DNA of 64,000 bases from Gordonia rhizosphera NBRC 16068 (GCF_000298195.1 NZ_BAHC01000135.1:1-64000); one strand, 5' to 3'; shown: positions 18,869-27,483, counted from the stretch's first letter. Notes: a model not told the origin generated them from the sequence alone. Translations and numbers: made by a program.

Positions 18869-19948
18869 ATGTCGACGGTGTTGATGACGGGATTCCCCGG
18901 CTTTCTGGGATCGGCGCTGCTGCCGCGGGTGCTCGCCCGACGGCCCGGGTCGACGATGCTGTGCGTGGTCCAGGATCGTCACCTCGCCACCGCGCGCGAC
19001 CGGCTCGCCGGGATCGAGAAGGCTCACCCCGACGTCGCCGGGCGCACGGAACTCGTCGTGGGCGACATCACCGTGCCCGACCTCGGCCTCGGCTCGAATG
19101 CCGCGACAGACATCGACGAGGTGTGGCATCTCGCCGCCGTGTACGACCTGGCGGTACCGCTCGAAATCGCCCAGAAGGTGAACGTCGAGGGCACCGCGAA
19201 CGTCATCGCTTTCTGCCGGTCGCTCAGCGGTCTGCGCCGACTGCAGTACGTCAGTACCTGCTATGTCAGCGGCCGCTACGACGGGGAGTTCGGCGAGGAC
19301 GACCTCGACGTCGGCCAGGAGTTCTACAACCACTACGAATCCACCAAGTTCGAGGCGGAGAAACTGGTCCGCGCCGCGATGGCGGACGGATTGCCGGCAA
19401 CGATCTACCGTCCTGGCATCGTCGTCGGCGACTCGACCACTGGTGAGACGCAGAAATACGACGGACCGTACTTCGTCGCGGAGTTCCTGCGCCGCCAGCG
19501 GCTACCCATTGCGGTGCTGCCGTCCGTCGACGCGACGGTGCGGACCTCGCTCGTGCCGCGCGACTTCGTGATCGAGGCGATGGACGAGTTGTCGGTGCAC
19601 GAGTCCACCCTCGGCCATACCTACGCGCTCACCGACCCCGACCCGCCGACCGGGCTCGAGGTCGCGGAGATCTTCGCGCACCACCTCGGCAAGCGACTGG
19701 TCTTCGTCCCGGTGCCGCTGGGTGTCGTGCGGAGCGCCCTCGGCAATGTCCCAGGCATGCAGTGGGCGCTCGGCATGCCCGCCGAGACGATCGACTACTT
19801 CTCCACCCGGACGACATACTCCGCGAAGAACACCGTCGCCGAACTCGAGGGAACCGGCGTCGAATGCCCACGGTTCGCCGACTACGCCGACCGGCTGCTC
19901 GACTTCATGATCGCGCACCCCGACATCGGCTCGGCCGCCATGGTCTGA
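18869..19948 (+). CDS. SDR-superfamily reductase, thioester-reductase/fatty acyl reductase-like
   Basis: 359 residues; ATG 18869 is preceded by GAGGAGG. An extended SDR of the NAD_binding_4 (male-sterility/carboxylic-thioester reductase) type: the glycine motif is TGFPGFLGSAL near residues 7-17, EVWHLAAVYDL near 90, VSTCYVSG near 127 with the catalytic Thr/Ser, and the active-site pair YESTK near 155-159. YRPGIVVGDSTTG follows. These enzymes reduce acyl thioesters or aldehydes with NADPH. Only 32 bases separate it from the acyl-reductase-like gene, so the two probably act in sequence on the same fatty acyl substrate, for example to aldehyde and then alcohol. That pairing is inference. Confidence 0.82.
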   Translation: MSTVLMTGFPGFLGSALLPRVLARRPGSTMLCVVQDRHLATARDRLAGIEKAHPDVAGRTELVVGDITVPDLGLGSNAATDIDEVWHLAAVYDLAVPLEIAQKVNVEGTANVIAFCRSLSGLRRLQYVSTCYVSGRYDGEFGEDDLDVGQEFYNHYESTKFEAEKLVRAAMADGLPATIYRPGIVVGDSTTGETQKYDGPYFVAEFLRRQRLPIAVLPSVDATVRTSLVPRDFVIEAMDELSVHESTLGHTYALTDPDPPTGLEVAEIFAHHLGKRLVFVPVPLGVVRSALGNVPGMQWALGMPAETIDYFSTRTTYSAKNTVAELEGTGVECPRFADYADRLLDFMIAHPDIGSAAMV

Positions 19949-19980
19949 CGTCATCGCCACCCTCACAGGATCGAAAGAAC

Positions 19981-22038
19981 ATGGTCGCCACCACCTCTGG
20001 ACTCATCGCCAACGTCAGCCTCGCGTCGTCGCACTACGACTACGACGTGACCGAGACGTTCCTGCACCACACCTTCCGCATCGTCCGGCAGGGCACCGAC
20101 GGCAACCTCGCCGACGCCGAGGCGTTGGCCCGGTCGTGGCAGGAGCGCGGCGCCACCGTGGTCGCGGTGACCGGAATCCGGGAGGCGCGTGCGGCGGGCC
20201 TCTACGACGGTGACCTCGCCGCCGTCAAGAAGGTCAAGCGCGCGGTGACCGATGCGCGCGTGACTGACGGTCACCGGCTGCGGGATGTCCTGCAGGAGTG
20301 GGCTATTCGACACGTCCAGTCCGAGATGCCCGGGTTCTTCGACAATGCCCGCGTCGCGGTGCTCGGTGGGGTCAACCACGACCGCACGGTGCGTATCCTG
20401 CGCGAGTTCACCGACAACATGACCATCGCCGACCCGCTGCTGCGCTTCGACATCCCGGCTCGGCTTGACGCGTTCCCCGCCCTGTCGATGACCGCGGACG
20501 TCGGGATGATGCCGTTGCAGCTGCTGCCTGATCAGATCAAGTCCCACATCGGGATTCCCCAGTTCGTTCACAACCGCCTGATGGCGCGCTCCGCCGCCCG
20601 GGAAGCCGATGTCGTGGTGGCCACCTATGAGGAGCTGACCGGCTTCGGCCTCGAGGATCTCGCCGGCAAGACCCTGGTGACGTCATCGATCGACGAGGAA
20701 CGGCTCGCCGAACTTGCCTCGCGCGGTGTGGACATGGTGATCGACGCGACGCCGCAGCCGTTCGCGGTCACCGTCAACGCCGGCGTCCTCGAGGCGCTGA
20801 TGATCGCCTCGGTTCCCGAGTCTGCCGTGCTCACGAACGACGATCTGCTCGAGATGATCACGTCTGCCGGCATCGAGCCCCGGATTCTGTTTCCGAACGG
20901 CCCGAAACGCAAGAGCCGGTTCGCGTTCGTCATCCACCCGCTCTCGCAGGAGTTCTTCAAGAAGGTGCAGCCGCTGCGGACGATCACCGACGTGACGCCC
21001 GCCGTGGTGACCGACACGATCGAGAAGATGCTCGCCTACGCGCCGCCGTTCGTCTACAGCCACATCACGGGGATCGTCTCCCCGACCGGGGCCGAGGCCG
21101 AGGGCTGGCTGATCAGCGTCGGCGGCACGCCGAAGGAACTCATGGCGCACAGTCCCGAGTTCACCTACGCGCGGTTGCTCGCGGCCGCGGAAACGGCGAA
21201 GAAGCTCGGCGCGCAGATCATGGGTCTCGGTGCGTTCACCAAGGTCGTCGGGGACGCCGGCGTCACCGTCGCGATGAAGGCGCCGCTGCCGATCACCACC
21301 GGAAACAGCTACAGCGCCTCGGGTGCGTTGTGGGCCGCCCACGACGCGCTCGACCGCCTCGACCTCGCCGAACGCGACGACGAAGGACGGATGCAGGGTA
21401 AGGCGATGGTCGTCGGCGCGACCGGATCCATCGGGTCGGTGTGCGCGCGCCTGCTGGCGCTGGCCTCCGACGAACTCTGGCTCGTCTCACCGGAATCGGC
21501 GAAGCTGCTCGAGCTCAAGAGCGATATCGAGCACGACCACCCGCGCGCCAAGATCCACGTCGCCGCGACACCGGACGCGCAACTGCCCGATATGGACCTG
21601 ATCGTCACCGCGACCTCCGGAGCGGGCAAGCGTGTGCTCGACATCATGGCGGTCAAACCGGGCTGCATCATCACCGACGTCGCCCGGCCCCTGGACCTGC
21701 CGCCCGAGGACGTCGCCAAACGCCCCGACGTACTCGTCATCGAATCGGGCGAGATCGAACTGCCCGGCAAGGACGTGCACCTCGGTGACATCGGGCTGCC
21801 ACCCCACGTGGCGTATGCGTGCCTCGCCGAAACCGTCGCGCTCGCGCTCGAGGGCCGCTACGAGACCTTCACCGTCGGCCGGAACATCAGCTGGGAGAAG
21901 GTCAAGGAGATCTACCAGATCGGGCTCAAGCATGGCATGAAGCTGGCGGCGATCTCCGGCGTCAACGGGGTGTTCACCGACGAGGACATCGCGCGGGTCC
22001 GGGAGTTGGCGCTCGAGCGGCGGGCGGCCCTCGACTGA
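19981..22038 (+). CDS. Large two-part protein with a C-terminal acyl-ACP reductase (AAR)-like domain
   Basis: 685 residues from ATG 19981. The N-terminal half (to about 330) contains Rossmann-like segments (ARVAVLGGVNHDRTVRIL near 123) of unknown role. The C-terminal half matches the landmarks of cyanobacterial long-chain acyl-[ACP] reductase: GLGAFTKVVGD, PITTGNSYSASGALWAA, the NADPH motif VVGATGSIGSVCARLL near 478, and AYACLAETVALALEG with Cys614 at the place of the AAR thioester-forming Cys, followed by VGRNISWEKVKEI and LKHGMKLAAI. AAR reduces fatty acyl-ACP/CoA to aldehyde. With the adjoining SDR this suggests fatty aldehyde/alcohol formation. The fusion is much longer than AAR (about 340 residues). 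Confidence 0.75.
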   Translation: MVATTSGLIANVSLASSHYDYDVTETFLHHTFRIVRQGTDGNLADAEALARSWQERGATVVAVTGIREARAAGLYDGDLAAVKKVKRAVTDARVTDGHRLRDVLQEWAIRHVQSEMPGFFDNARVAVLGGVNHDRTVRILREFTDNMTIADPLLRFDIPARLDAFPALSMTADVGMMPLQLLPDQIKSHIGIPQFVHNRLMARSAAREADVVVATYEELTGFGLEDLAGKTLVTSSIDEERLAELASRGVDMVIDATPQPFAVTVNAGVLEALMIASVPESAVLTNDDLLEMITSAGIEPRILFPNGPKRKSRFAFVIHPLSQEFFKKVQPLRTITDVTPAVVTDTIEKMLAYAPPFVYSHITGIVSPTGAEAEGWLISVGGTPKELMAHSPEFTYARLLAAAETAKKLGAQIMGLGAFTKVVGDAGVTVAMKAPLPITTGNSYSASGALWAAHDALDRLDLAERDDEGRMQGKAMVVGATGSIGSVCARLLALASDELWLVSPESAKLLELKSDIEHDHPRAKIHVAATPDAQLPDMDLIVTATSGAGKRVLDIMAVKPGCIITDVARPLDLPPEDVAKRPDVLVIESGEIELPGKDVHLGDIGLPPHVAYACLAETVALALEGRYETFTVGRNISWEKVKEIYQIGLKHGMKLAAISGVNGVFTDEDIARVRELALERRAALD

Positions 22039-22106
22039 ATCGCAGCCGAGCGATCCCGTCACCGACCCGGATCGGTGGTGGCATCGTCGTGCCGGGAATA
22101 GCCTCG

Positions 22107-22148
22107 TTGCAGATCCCGTTGAGCGTCATATAGCTCAAAATTGAGCTA
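22107..22148 (+). promoter_or_regulatory. Promoter and MarR-type operator of the pirin-marR operon
   Basis: A -35-like TTGCAG (22107-22112) and -10-like TATAGC (22129-22134) are 16 bases apart. Overlapping the -10 is an 18-bp element, TAGCTCAA-AA-TTGAGCTA (22131-22148), with perfect 8-bp arms. The site lies 16 bases before the pirin ATG. It is the likely operator of the MarR protein encoded by the second gene. Confidence 0.7.
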
Positions 22149-22164
22149 CCGAGAGGAGTTCGCC

Positions 22165-23136
22165 ATGCCCGCCGTGACCGCCGACACCTTGACCCTGCCC
22201 CGAGTGCGCGCCGCAGCGCCCGAGGACACCGAACGCCCGGTGAAATCGGTGACCACCGGCCCCCGCGGCTTCGAGGGCGAGGGCTTCCCGGTGGTGCGGG
22301 CGTTTGCCGGGGTCTCCACCGCCGACCTCGACCCCTTCGTCCACATGGACCAGATGGGTGAGGTCGACTACCCGCCCGGGGAGCCGAAGGGCACTCCCTG
22401 GCATCCGCACCGCGGGTTCGAGACGGTCACCTACATCATCGACGGCCGCTTCCAGCACCAGGACTCCACCGGCGGCGGCGGACTCATCGAGAACGGTGCC
22501 ACCCAGTGGATGACCGCGGGTGCCGGAATCCTGCACATCGAGACGCCGCCGGCCGAGCTCGTCGAGTCCGGCGGGCTCTTCCACGGCATCCAGCTCTGGG
22601 TGAACCTGCCCGCCGCCGACAAGTTCCTGGCACCGAAGTACCAGAATCTCGAAGGCGGGCAGGCTGGTCTGGTGACCACCGACGACGGTGGTGCGCTGAT
22701 CCGCATCGTCGCCGGCGACATCGACGGTCACACCGGGCCGGGCTCCACGCACACGCCGATCACCTTTGCCCACACCACCGTCGCGCCCGGCGCACGGATG
22801 TCCATCCCGTGGCGCCAGGACTTCAACGCGCTCGTCTACGTGTTGTCGGGCCGCGGCACGGTCGGCGCCGAACAGCGGCCCATCCGGCAGGGGCAGCTCG
22901 CCGTCTTCGGTTCCGGTGACCGGATCACCGTGACCGCCGATTCCGGACAGGACTCCAACCGCCCGGCGCTGGAATTGCTCGTCTTGGGTGGCCGGCCGAT
23001 CCGTGAACCGGTGGTGCAGTACGGGCCGTTCGTGATGAACACCCGACAGCAACTCGTCGAGGCGATCGAGGACTACCAGGCCGGTCGCCTCGGTGTCATC
23101 CCGCCGGATGCGCTGATGCCACACACCGTCCGCTGA
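22165..23136 (+). CDS. Pirin-family cupin protein
   Basis: 323 residues; ATG 22165 follows a strong GAGAGGAG. Pirin features are evident: DPFVHMDQMGEVDYPPG, HPHRGFETVTYIIDG with the metal-ligand His pair near 80-82, then QWMTAGAGILHIE (further metal ligands), and a second cupin fold in the C-terminal half. Bacterial pirins bind iron, and some act as quercetinases or as redox-sensitive partners of other enzymes. It shares an operon with a MarR regulator two bases downstream, which suggests induction by an aromatic or oxidant signal. The substrate is unknown. Confidence 0.92.
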   Translation: MPAVTADTLTLPRVRAAAPEDTERPVKSVTTGPRGFEGEGFPVVRAFAGVSTADLDPFVHMDQMGEVDYPPGEPKGTPWHPHRGFETVTYIIDGRFQHQDSTGGGGLIENGATQWMTAGAGILHIETPPAELVESGGLFHGIQLWVNLPAADKFLAPKYQNLEGGQAGLVTTDDGGALIRIVAGDIDGHTGPGSTHTPITFAHTTVAPGARMSIPWRQDFNALVYVLSGRGTVGAEQRPIRQGQLAVFGSGDRITVTADSGQDSNRPALELLVLGGRPIREPVVQYGPFVMNTRQQLVEAIEDYQAGRLGVIPPDALMPHTVR

Positions 23137-23138
23137 TC

Positions 23139-23579
23139 GTGCCCACCGATCCCCGGATGGCGGCGTGGCGTCCGTTCGTCGAGACGACCGCGCGACTGCA
23201 GACCCTGCTCGACGCCGAGTTGCGTGCGGCGGTGGGAATGTCGATGTCCGACTACAACATTCTGCTGATCCTGCACGAGGCGAGCGGGAATCGTCTGCGG
23301 ATGCGTGACCTCGCCGACCACATGATCTTCTCGACGTCGCGGCTGTCGTATCAGATCGACACGATGGCCCGGAAAGGCTGGCTGTGCCGCGAACGGGCGC
23401 CCGAAGACCGACGCGGCAACTACGCCGTGCTGACCGACGCAGGCCGTGAGGCCTTCGCGGCGGCGGCCCGCATCCACGCCGACAGCGTGCAGCGACACTT
23501 CCTCGACGCCATTTCGGCCGATGACGGAAAAGCGCTACGTCACATCATGATCCGTTTGTCCGAGCACCTGGATGCGTGA
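23139..23579 (+). CDS. MarR-family transcriptional regulator
   Basis: 146 residues from a GTG two bases after the pirin stop. The winged HTH is typical: MSMSDYNILLILHEASGNRL near 35-54, RMRDLADHMIFSTSRLSYQIDTMARKG as the recognition region, and the wing ERAPEDRRGNYAVLTDAG near 87-104. MarR dimers repress their own operons through short palindromes; a perfect one lies over the -10 of this operon. It is likely autorepressing and released by a small phenolic or oxidising ligand. Confidence 0.92.
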   Translation: MPTDPRMAAWRPFVETTARLQTLLDAELRAAVGMSMSDYNILLILHEASGNRLRMRDLADHMIFSTSRLSYQIDTMARKGWLCRERAPEDRRGNYAVLTDAGREAFAAAARIHADSVQRHFLDAISADDGKALRHIMIRLSEHLDA

Positions 23580-23730
23580 TCGCGACGGTACATCCGACCC
23601 GAGCGGGACCACACCGTGGCCGAAGCCCGTAAGGACTCGACGAGGACACGGTTCGTGAGGCCGATGACGAATGCGGCGACCGACGAACCTCGACAGCGCC
23701 CGAGGGCAGTGGGACCATTGAGGGACGCCC

Positions 23731-24549
23731 ATGGAGGTCGCGATGCGCAAGGAACCATTCGGTCCACGCCACATCGACACACCGGACGGCACCAGGATAG
23801 CCGTCTGGAATGCAGGTGCGGGACCACCCCTGTTACTGGTGCACGGGTCCATGTCCGACCATCACCGCTGGCGGATCACCGAGTACCTCGCAAAGCACCG
23901 CACGGTGTACCTGATGGACCGGCGCGGACATGGCGGCAGTACGGACGGCCCCGACTGGTCCCCGGATCGTGAGGTCGACGACGTCGTCGCGGTGACCGAC
24001 GCCCTGGCCAAACACGCGGCCGGCCCGGTCGATGTGCTCGGTCACTCGCTCGGCGGCTACCTGGCGCTGCGCGCCGCCGCCCACACACCGAACGTGCGCA
24101 AGCTGGTGCTCTACGAACCGGCGATCGTCGAGTCGCCGCAGCCGGCGAAGTTGGTGGCCCGGATGCAGTCGGCCGTCGACGCGGGCCGCTATGAGGACAC
24201 CGTGGAACTGATGCTGCGCGAGGTCCTGCACATGCCGGAGAAGGAGATCACCGCGCTGAAGGCGCAGCCGAGCTGGACGGCGCGGGTGGCCACCGCCCCG
24301 ACGTTGCCACGGGAGGAGAGTGTTGCCCTGGTCCTGGCGCCGGGAGAGGCGGCGGCCGTGCGAGCACCGACGCTGCTGATCCGCGGCGGCGACAGCCCGA
24401 TGTTCCTGCAACAGGCGATCGACCGGGCCGCCGGGTCGATCCCCAACTCGCATGTGGTGACCCTCGAGGGTCAGCAACACATCGCCGATCAGACCGATCC
24501 CGAGACGTTTGCGGCCGTGGTCCTCGAATTCCTGGTCGGACCGCGATGA
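23731..24549 (+). CDS. Alpha/beta-fold hydrolase
   Basis: 272 residues from ATG 23731; a second ATG at 23743 also has a good ribosome site (GGAGGT), so the exact start is open. The fold is clear: oxyanion motif LLLVHGSMSDHHRW near 35, nucleophile elbow GHSLGG near 101, acid in IRGGDSPMF near 218 and His in EGQQHIA near 249. The short cap region suggests a small-molecule esterase or hydrolase. It stands alone before a bidirectional terminator. The substrate is unknown. Confidence 0.88.
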   Translation: MEVAMRKEPFGPRHIDTPDGTRIAVWNAGAGPPLLLVHGSMSDHHRWRITEYLAKHRTVYLMDRRGHGGSTDGPDWSPDREVDDVVAVTDALAKHAAGPVDVLGHSLGGYLALRAAAHTPNVRKLVLYEPAIVESPQPAKLVARMQSAVDAGRYEDTVELMLREVLHMPEKEITALKAQPSWTARVATAPTLPREESVALVLAPGEAAAVRAPTLLIRGGDSPMFLQQAIDRAAGSIPNSHVVTLEGQQHIADQTDPETFAAVVLEFLVGPR

Positions 24550-24578
24550 GCCGGGGCATCGGACAGATGCCCCGGCTC
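24548..24578. terminator. Bidirectional hairpin terminator
   Basis: A perfect 13-bp inverted repeat, GAGCCGGGGCATC / GATGCCCCGGCTC with a 5-base loop, begins in the hydrolase stop codon. It lies between the convergent hydrolase and sortase genes and can stop transcription from both sides. Confidence 0.8.
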
Positions 24579-24619
24579 ACCGTAGAGGGAATCGTTATTC
24601 AGTTGTGGCGCTCCTCCTT

Positions 24620-25201
24620 TCAGCTGAGCAATGATGCGTAGACCAGGTAGTTGTCCTGGGTGGCCCGACCGTCGACGACGAAGCAGGTGACCAGGATCAG
24701 CCGACCGGGCACCGCGCGCCAGACCTCGTCGTAGTGGTCAAGGTTGTGCTTGTCGTAGGTCGCGGTGGCGTCGACCCGGTAGACCCGGGTCCCGGCGGTC
24801 GTGTCCAACCGGATCTGCGCTCCCGGCTGCACCCGGTGTAGGGGACTGAACACTCCGTCACCGTTGTGGATCGCGTGTCCGGCCAGATAGACGGTGTCCT
24901 CCGAACCGGGCGCGCCGCGTTCGGTCCACCACCAGGCGTCCTTCTCGGTCGGCGGGTCGATCTCGTCCCCGCTCCCGACGATGGGCTTCACTGCCGCGTC
25001 GATCTGCACCGACGGCACCCGCACGTGGATCGGATCGCCGATCGCCGCAGTCCGCTCGGAAGACGGTTGGGTCGAGCCGGACAGGATCTGGGCAGGCTTC
25101 ACCGACGACCCGTCGCTCCGGCCGCACCCGGTGAGCAGCAGCAGCACTCCGGCCGCGGCGAGCAGGATCGCGAGCGCTGTGGCAATTCCGCGTGACTTCA
25201 T
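24620..25201 (-). CDS. Class F sortase, lipoprotein-type
   Basis: 193 residues. The N-terminus (MKSRGIATALAILLAAAGV) has a signal peptide ending in LLLTGC, a lipobox-like site. The catalytic domain shows VYLAGHAIHNGDGVFSPL with the catalytic His near residue 110, LVTCFVVDGRATQDNYLVYA with the Cys near 170, and an Arg nearby. This is the actinobacterial class F sortase pattern, a transpeptidase that attaches proteins to the cell wall or trims them. It follows the proline-rich surface protein gene by 26 bases, so that protein is its likely substrate. The motif it recognises is not certain. Confidence 0.88.
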   Translation of the reverse strand: MKSRGIATALAILLAAAGVLLLLTGCGRSDGSSVKPAQILSGSTQPSSERTAAIGDPIHVRVPSVQIDAAVKPIVGSGDEIDPPTEKDAWWWTERGAPGSEDTVYLAGHAIHNGDGVFSPLHRVQPGAQIRLDTTAGTRVYRVDATATYDKHNLDHYDEVWRAVPGRLILVTCFVVDGRATQDNYLVYASLLS

Positions 25202-25227
25202 GGCTTCTCCCGACGATGACCGGTCGT

Positions 25228-25878
25228 TCACTTGATGGGCCGACGGAACACCGCGACCGCCGTACCGCCGGCGATGATCAGGCCGATCCCGCCGCCGACC
25301 AGACCGGCGCCGGCGACCGACTGCTCGTCCCCGGTGTCGAAGGTGGGACGATCCGACGACACGGGCTCGGGATCCTCGGTCTCCGGAAGAGGCGTCGTCG
25401 TCTGATCGCAGGTGTCGTCGGCCTCGCACGGCGGGCAGATGCCCGTACCCTCCTCGACGTCACACAGCACGACCGGGCAGTCGGGGTCTTCCTCCGGGTC
25501 GCACGGTGGGGTCGGGCAGTCGGGATCCACCTCCGGATCGCACGGTGGGGTCGGGCAGGTGTTGGTGACCTCGCACGGGTCCACGGGCGGTTCGTCGTCG
25601 TCGGTGCCCAAGTCGCCCGGACCGCCGTGACCGGGGTCCACCGGGTCGGCGGGCGGAGGTAGGAAGTCATCGGGATTCGCCGGATCGGGATCGGGCGGCG
25701 GCGGCAGGATGTCCCCGGGGTCCGCCGGCGGCGGGGTGACGGTGCCGACGCTGAGGCCCGGCTCGAATTGCCGGGCGGGACTCTCGGCGAGAGCGATACC
25801 GGCGCCGGGGCCGATGAGTGCGGCGGCGACGGCGGTTCCCAGAAGGATGTTTCGTGCGGTGTGGATGGCGATGTTCAT
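25228..25878 (-). CDS. Secreted Pro/Asp/Cys-rich surface protein with sorting-like tail
   Basis: 216 residues. A signal peptide (ILLGTAVAAALIGPGAGIALA, cleavage after ALA near 31) leads to a proline- and aspartate-rich extended region. This contains a Cys repeat with units CPTPPCDPEVDPD and CPTPPCDPEEDPD, then CPVVLCDVEEG and CPPCEADDTC, 10 or more Cys in all. Near 165 is LPETEDPEP, and the end has a hydrophobic segment (AGAGLVGGGIGLIIAGG) and basic residues RRPIK, the layout of a sortase substrate. It is transcribed with the class F sortase and has an ECF-type promoter matching that of the sigma gene. Probably a wall-anchored or membrane stalk protein; function unknown. Confidence 0.75.
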   Translation of the reverse strand: MNIAIHTARNILLGTAVAAALIGPGAGIALAESPARQFEPGLSVGTVTPPPADPGDILPPPPDPDPANPDDFLPPPADPVDPGHGGPGDLGTDDDEPPVDPCEVTNTCPTPPCDPEVDPDCPTPPCDPEEDPDCPVVLCDVEEGTGICPPCEADDTCDQTTTPLPETEDPEPVSSDRPTFDTGDEQSVAGAGLVGGGIGLIIAGGTAVAVFRRPIK

Positions 25879-25928
25879 GGCTGGCTCCTGTGGTCCTGTT
25901 GGCCGAGCTGTTTCGGCCTTCAGAGGTA

Positions 25929-25958
25929 GGAGTCAGCCGCACCCGGAGGTGCAACAAC
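25929..25958 (-). promoter_or_regulatory. ECF-type promoter of the surface protein/sortase operon
   Basis: On the minus strand GTTGTTGCA (25958-25950) and TGACTCC (25935-25929) are separated by 14 bases. The same two boxes with identical spacing occur upstream of the ECF sigma gene (27592-27621). The -10-like box is 51 bases before the ATG at 25878. This is the likely target of the neighbouring ECF sigma factor. Confidence 0.65.
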
Positions 25959-26016
25959 TTCTGTGAAAGAAATCGAGAAAAGCGCGAAGTCGCAGGTCAA
26001 GGCCGCCCGAAGGTGG

Positions 26017-27483
26017 TCAGTTGACTCGCGGTGGCGTCGGGGATGTGATCGGAGCGCACGCCGGCAGACAGCTGCGGAGTCCCGGATCGAACGGCGGCAC
26101 CCGAGGATCGGGTAGGACGGGATCAGGCAGGACGGGGTCGGGCAGGACGGGATCGGGCGGCGCGGGATCGGGCACCTGCGGTGGCGACACCGGTGGCGTC
26201 GGCTCCTCGGGCACGGGTTCGGAGATCACCGGCTCCTCGGGCACGGGCTGCTCGGAGACAGGTTCCTCGGGCGACACCGGGTCCCCCACCGTCGGTGGCG
26301 TTCCCGGAACGACGAGTTCGGGTGTCGTCGCGATGCCGGGTGGCTCGATCAGCGGGGGCGCGGTGGTCGTCGACGAACTCGACGGGGTGGACAGCGTCGT
26401 CGACGCATCATCGACGACGGGTTCAGGTAACGGGTCGCTGCCGCCGACGGTGAGGGCTGCCGCCGCCAGCACTCCACCCGCCACCACCAGCGCCACAATC
26501 GCCGCGGTCGCCCACATCCACCAGCGGTGCCCCGCACGCTCGGCGGTCGGGTAATCCCAGGCCGCCCGCCCGCCGATCACCGTCGGCGAGGCGTCGGCGT
26601 GTTCGGGCTGCGGCTCGCCGCCCGCGGTGACCGGTTGCGGAACCATCGTGGCGGCCCGGGCGTCCCCGGCGTGCTGGGAGTACGCGACCAGCACCGGCTC
26701 GGCGTCGCTGAGCACGCGGTCGCGCAGCACGATCGGTGCCGCGATCAGCGGGAGCGCCACCAGAATCGCCGCGGGCGTGAACCGCCTGCGTCGTTCCCCT
26801 GTGCACACCGCGCAGCTGTCGACATGCTTGGCGATGCGTTTGCGCCACAACGGTGTGAAGACACCATCCCAGTGGCCGAGCAACTCGGTGAGCTCGTCGC
26901 AACCCTCGCCACCCGCACGGGCAACCAGCAACGTACCGAGGCTGCGTTCCAATGCTTTTCGGCTACGCGACGTCAACGCCGTCACGTGGGAGGGTTTCAC
27001 CCCGAGGACCGCGGAGATCTCCGCGTTGTCCAGGTCGTGACGCAGACTGAGCTCGACGATCTCGCGGTCCTTCGGCGAGAGCCCATCGAGCGCAGAGCGC
27101 ACCAACTCCTGCACCTCCCGACGATGGAGATCGTCGTCGGGGTCGTCACCGGCGGCCTGGTCGTGCCAGTCCTCGAACGCCGTCTCCCGCTTGTCCCCGC
27201 GCAGCATCCGCAGGCATTCCGAACGGACGATCGCGTACAGCCACGGACGCAGCCGTGACGGGTCGCGCAGCTGATCGATGCGGGCGACGGCCACCAGGAA
27301 ACTGTCGTGGGTGACGTCGGCGGCCCGCTCGCGACTGCGCACCATCGAATACGCGAAGGTATGCAGCGCGGGCCCGTAGCGGTCGTAGGCGGTGGCGAGG
27401 GCATCCATGTCGCCGCCGCGCAGCGCCGCAACGATCACATGGTCCGGCGGGTGGTTGCCACCGGTGTCGAGTGGTGCGGACAT
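26017..27483 (-). CDS. ECF sigma factor fused to a membrane and extracytoplasmic domain
   Basis: 488 residues; ATG 27483 has AGGAG six bases upstream, better than an ATG at 27561. Region sigma2 (LATAYDRYGPALHTFAYSMVR ... DVTHDSFLVAVARI) and sigma4 (LDGLSPKDREIVELSLRHDL, LGVKPSHVTALTSRSRKAL) occupy residues 1-190. Then comes an anti-sigma-like zinc motif HVDSCAVC near 240, a helix near 258, a strong transmembrane helix (WWMWATAAIVALVVAGGVLA) near 340, and a Pro/Glu/Asp-rich extracytoplasmic tail with VLPDP repeats. A sigma factor tethered to the membrane with its own regulatory tail can sense the envelope directly. Its promoter matches the surface protein promoter, implying autoregulation. Confidence 0.88.
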   Translation of the reverse strand: MSAPLDTGGNHPPDHVIVAALRGGDMDALATAYDRYGPALHTFAYSMVRSRERAADVTHDSFLVAVARIDQLRDPSRLRPWLYAIVRSECLRMLRGDKRETAFEDWHDQAAGDDPDDDLHRREVQELVRSALDGLSPKDREIVELSLRHDLDNAEISAVLGVKPSHVTALTSRSRKALERSLGTLLVARAGGEGCDELTELLGHWDGVFTPLWRKRIAKHVDSCAVCTGERRRRFTPAAILVALPLIAAPIVLRDRVLSDAEPVLVAYSQHAGDARAATMVPQPVTAGGEPQPEHADASPTVIGGRAAWDYPTAERAGHRWWMWATAAIVALVVAGGVLAAAALTVGGSDPLPEPVVDDASTTLSTPSSSSTTTAPPLIEPPGIATTPELVVPGTPPTVGDPVSPEEPVSEQPVPEEPVISEPVPEEPTPPVSPPQVPDPAPPDPVLPDPVLPDPVLPDPRVPPFDPGLRSCLPACAPITSPTPPRVN

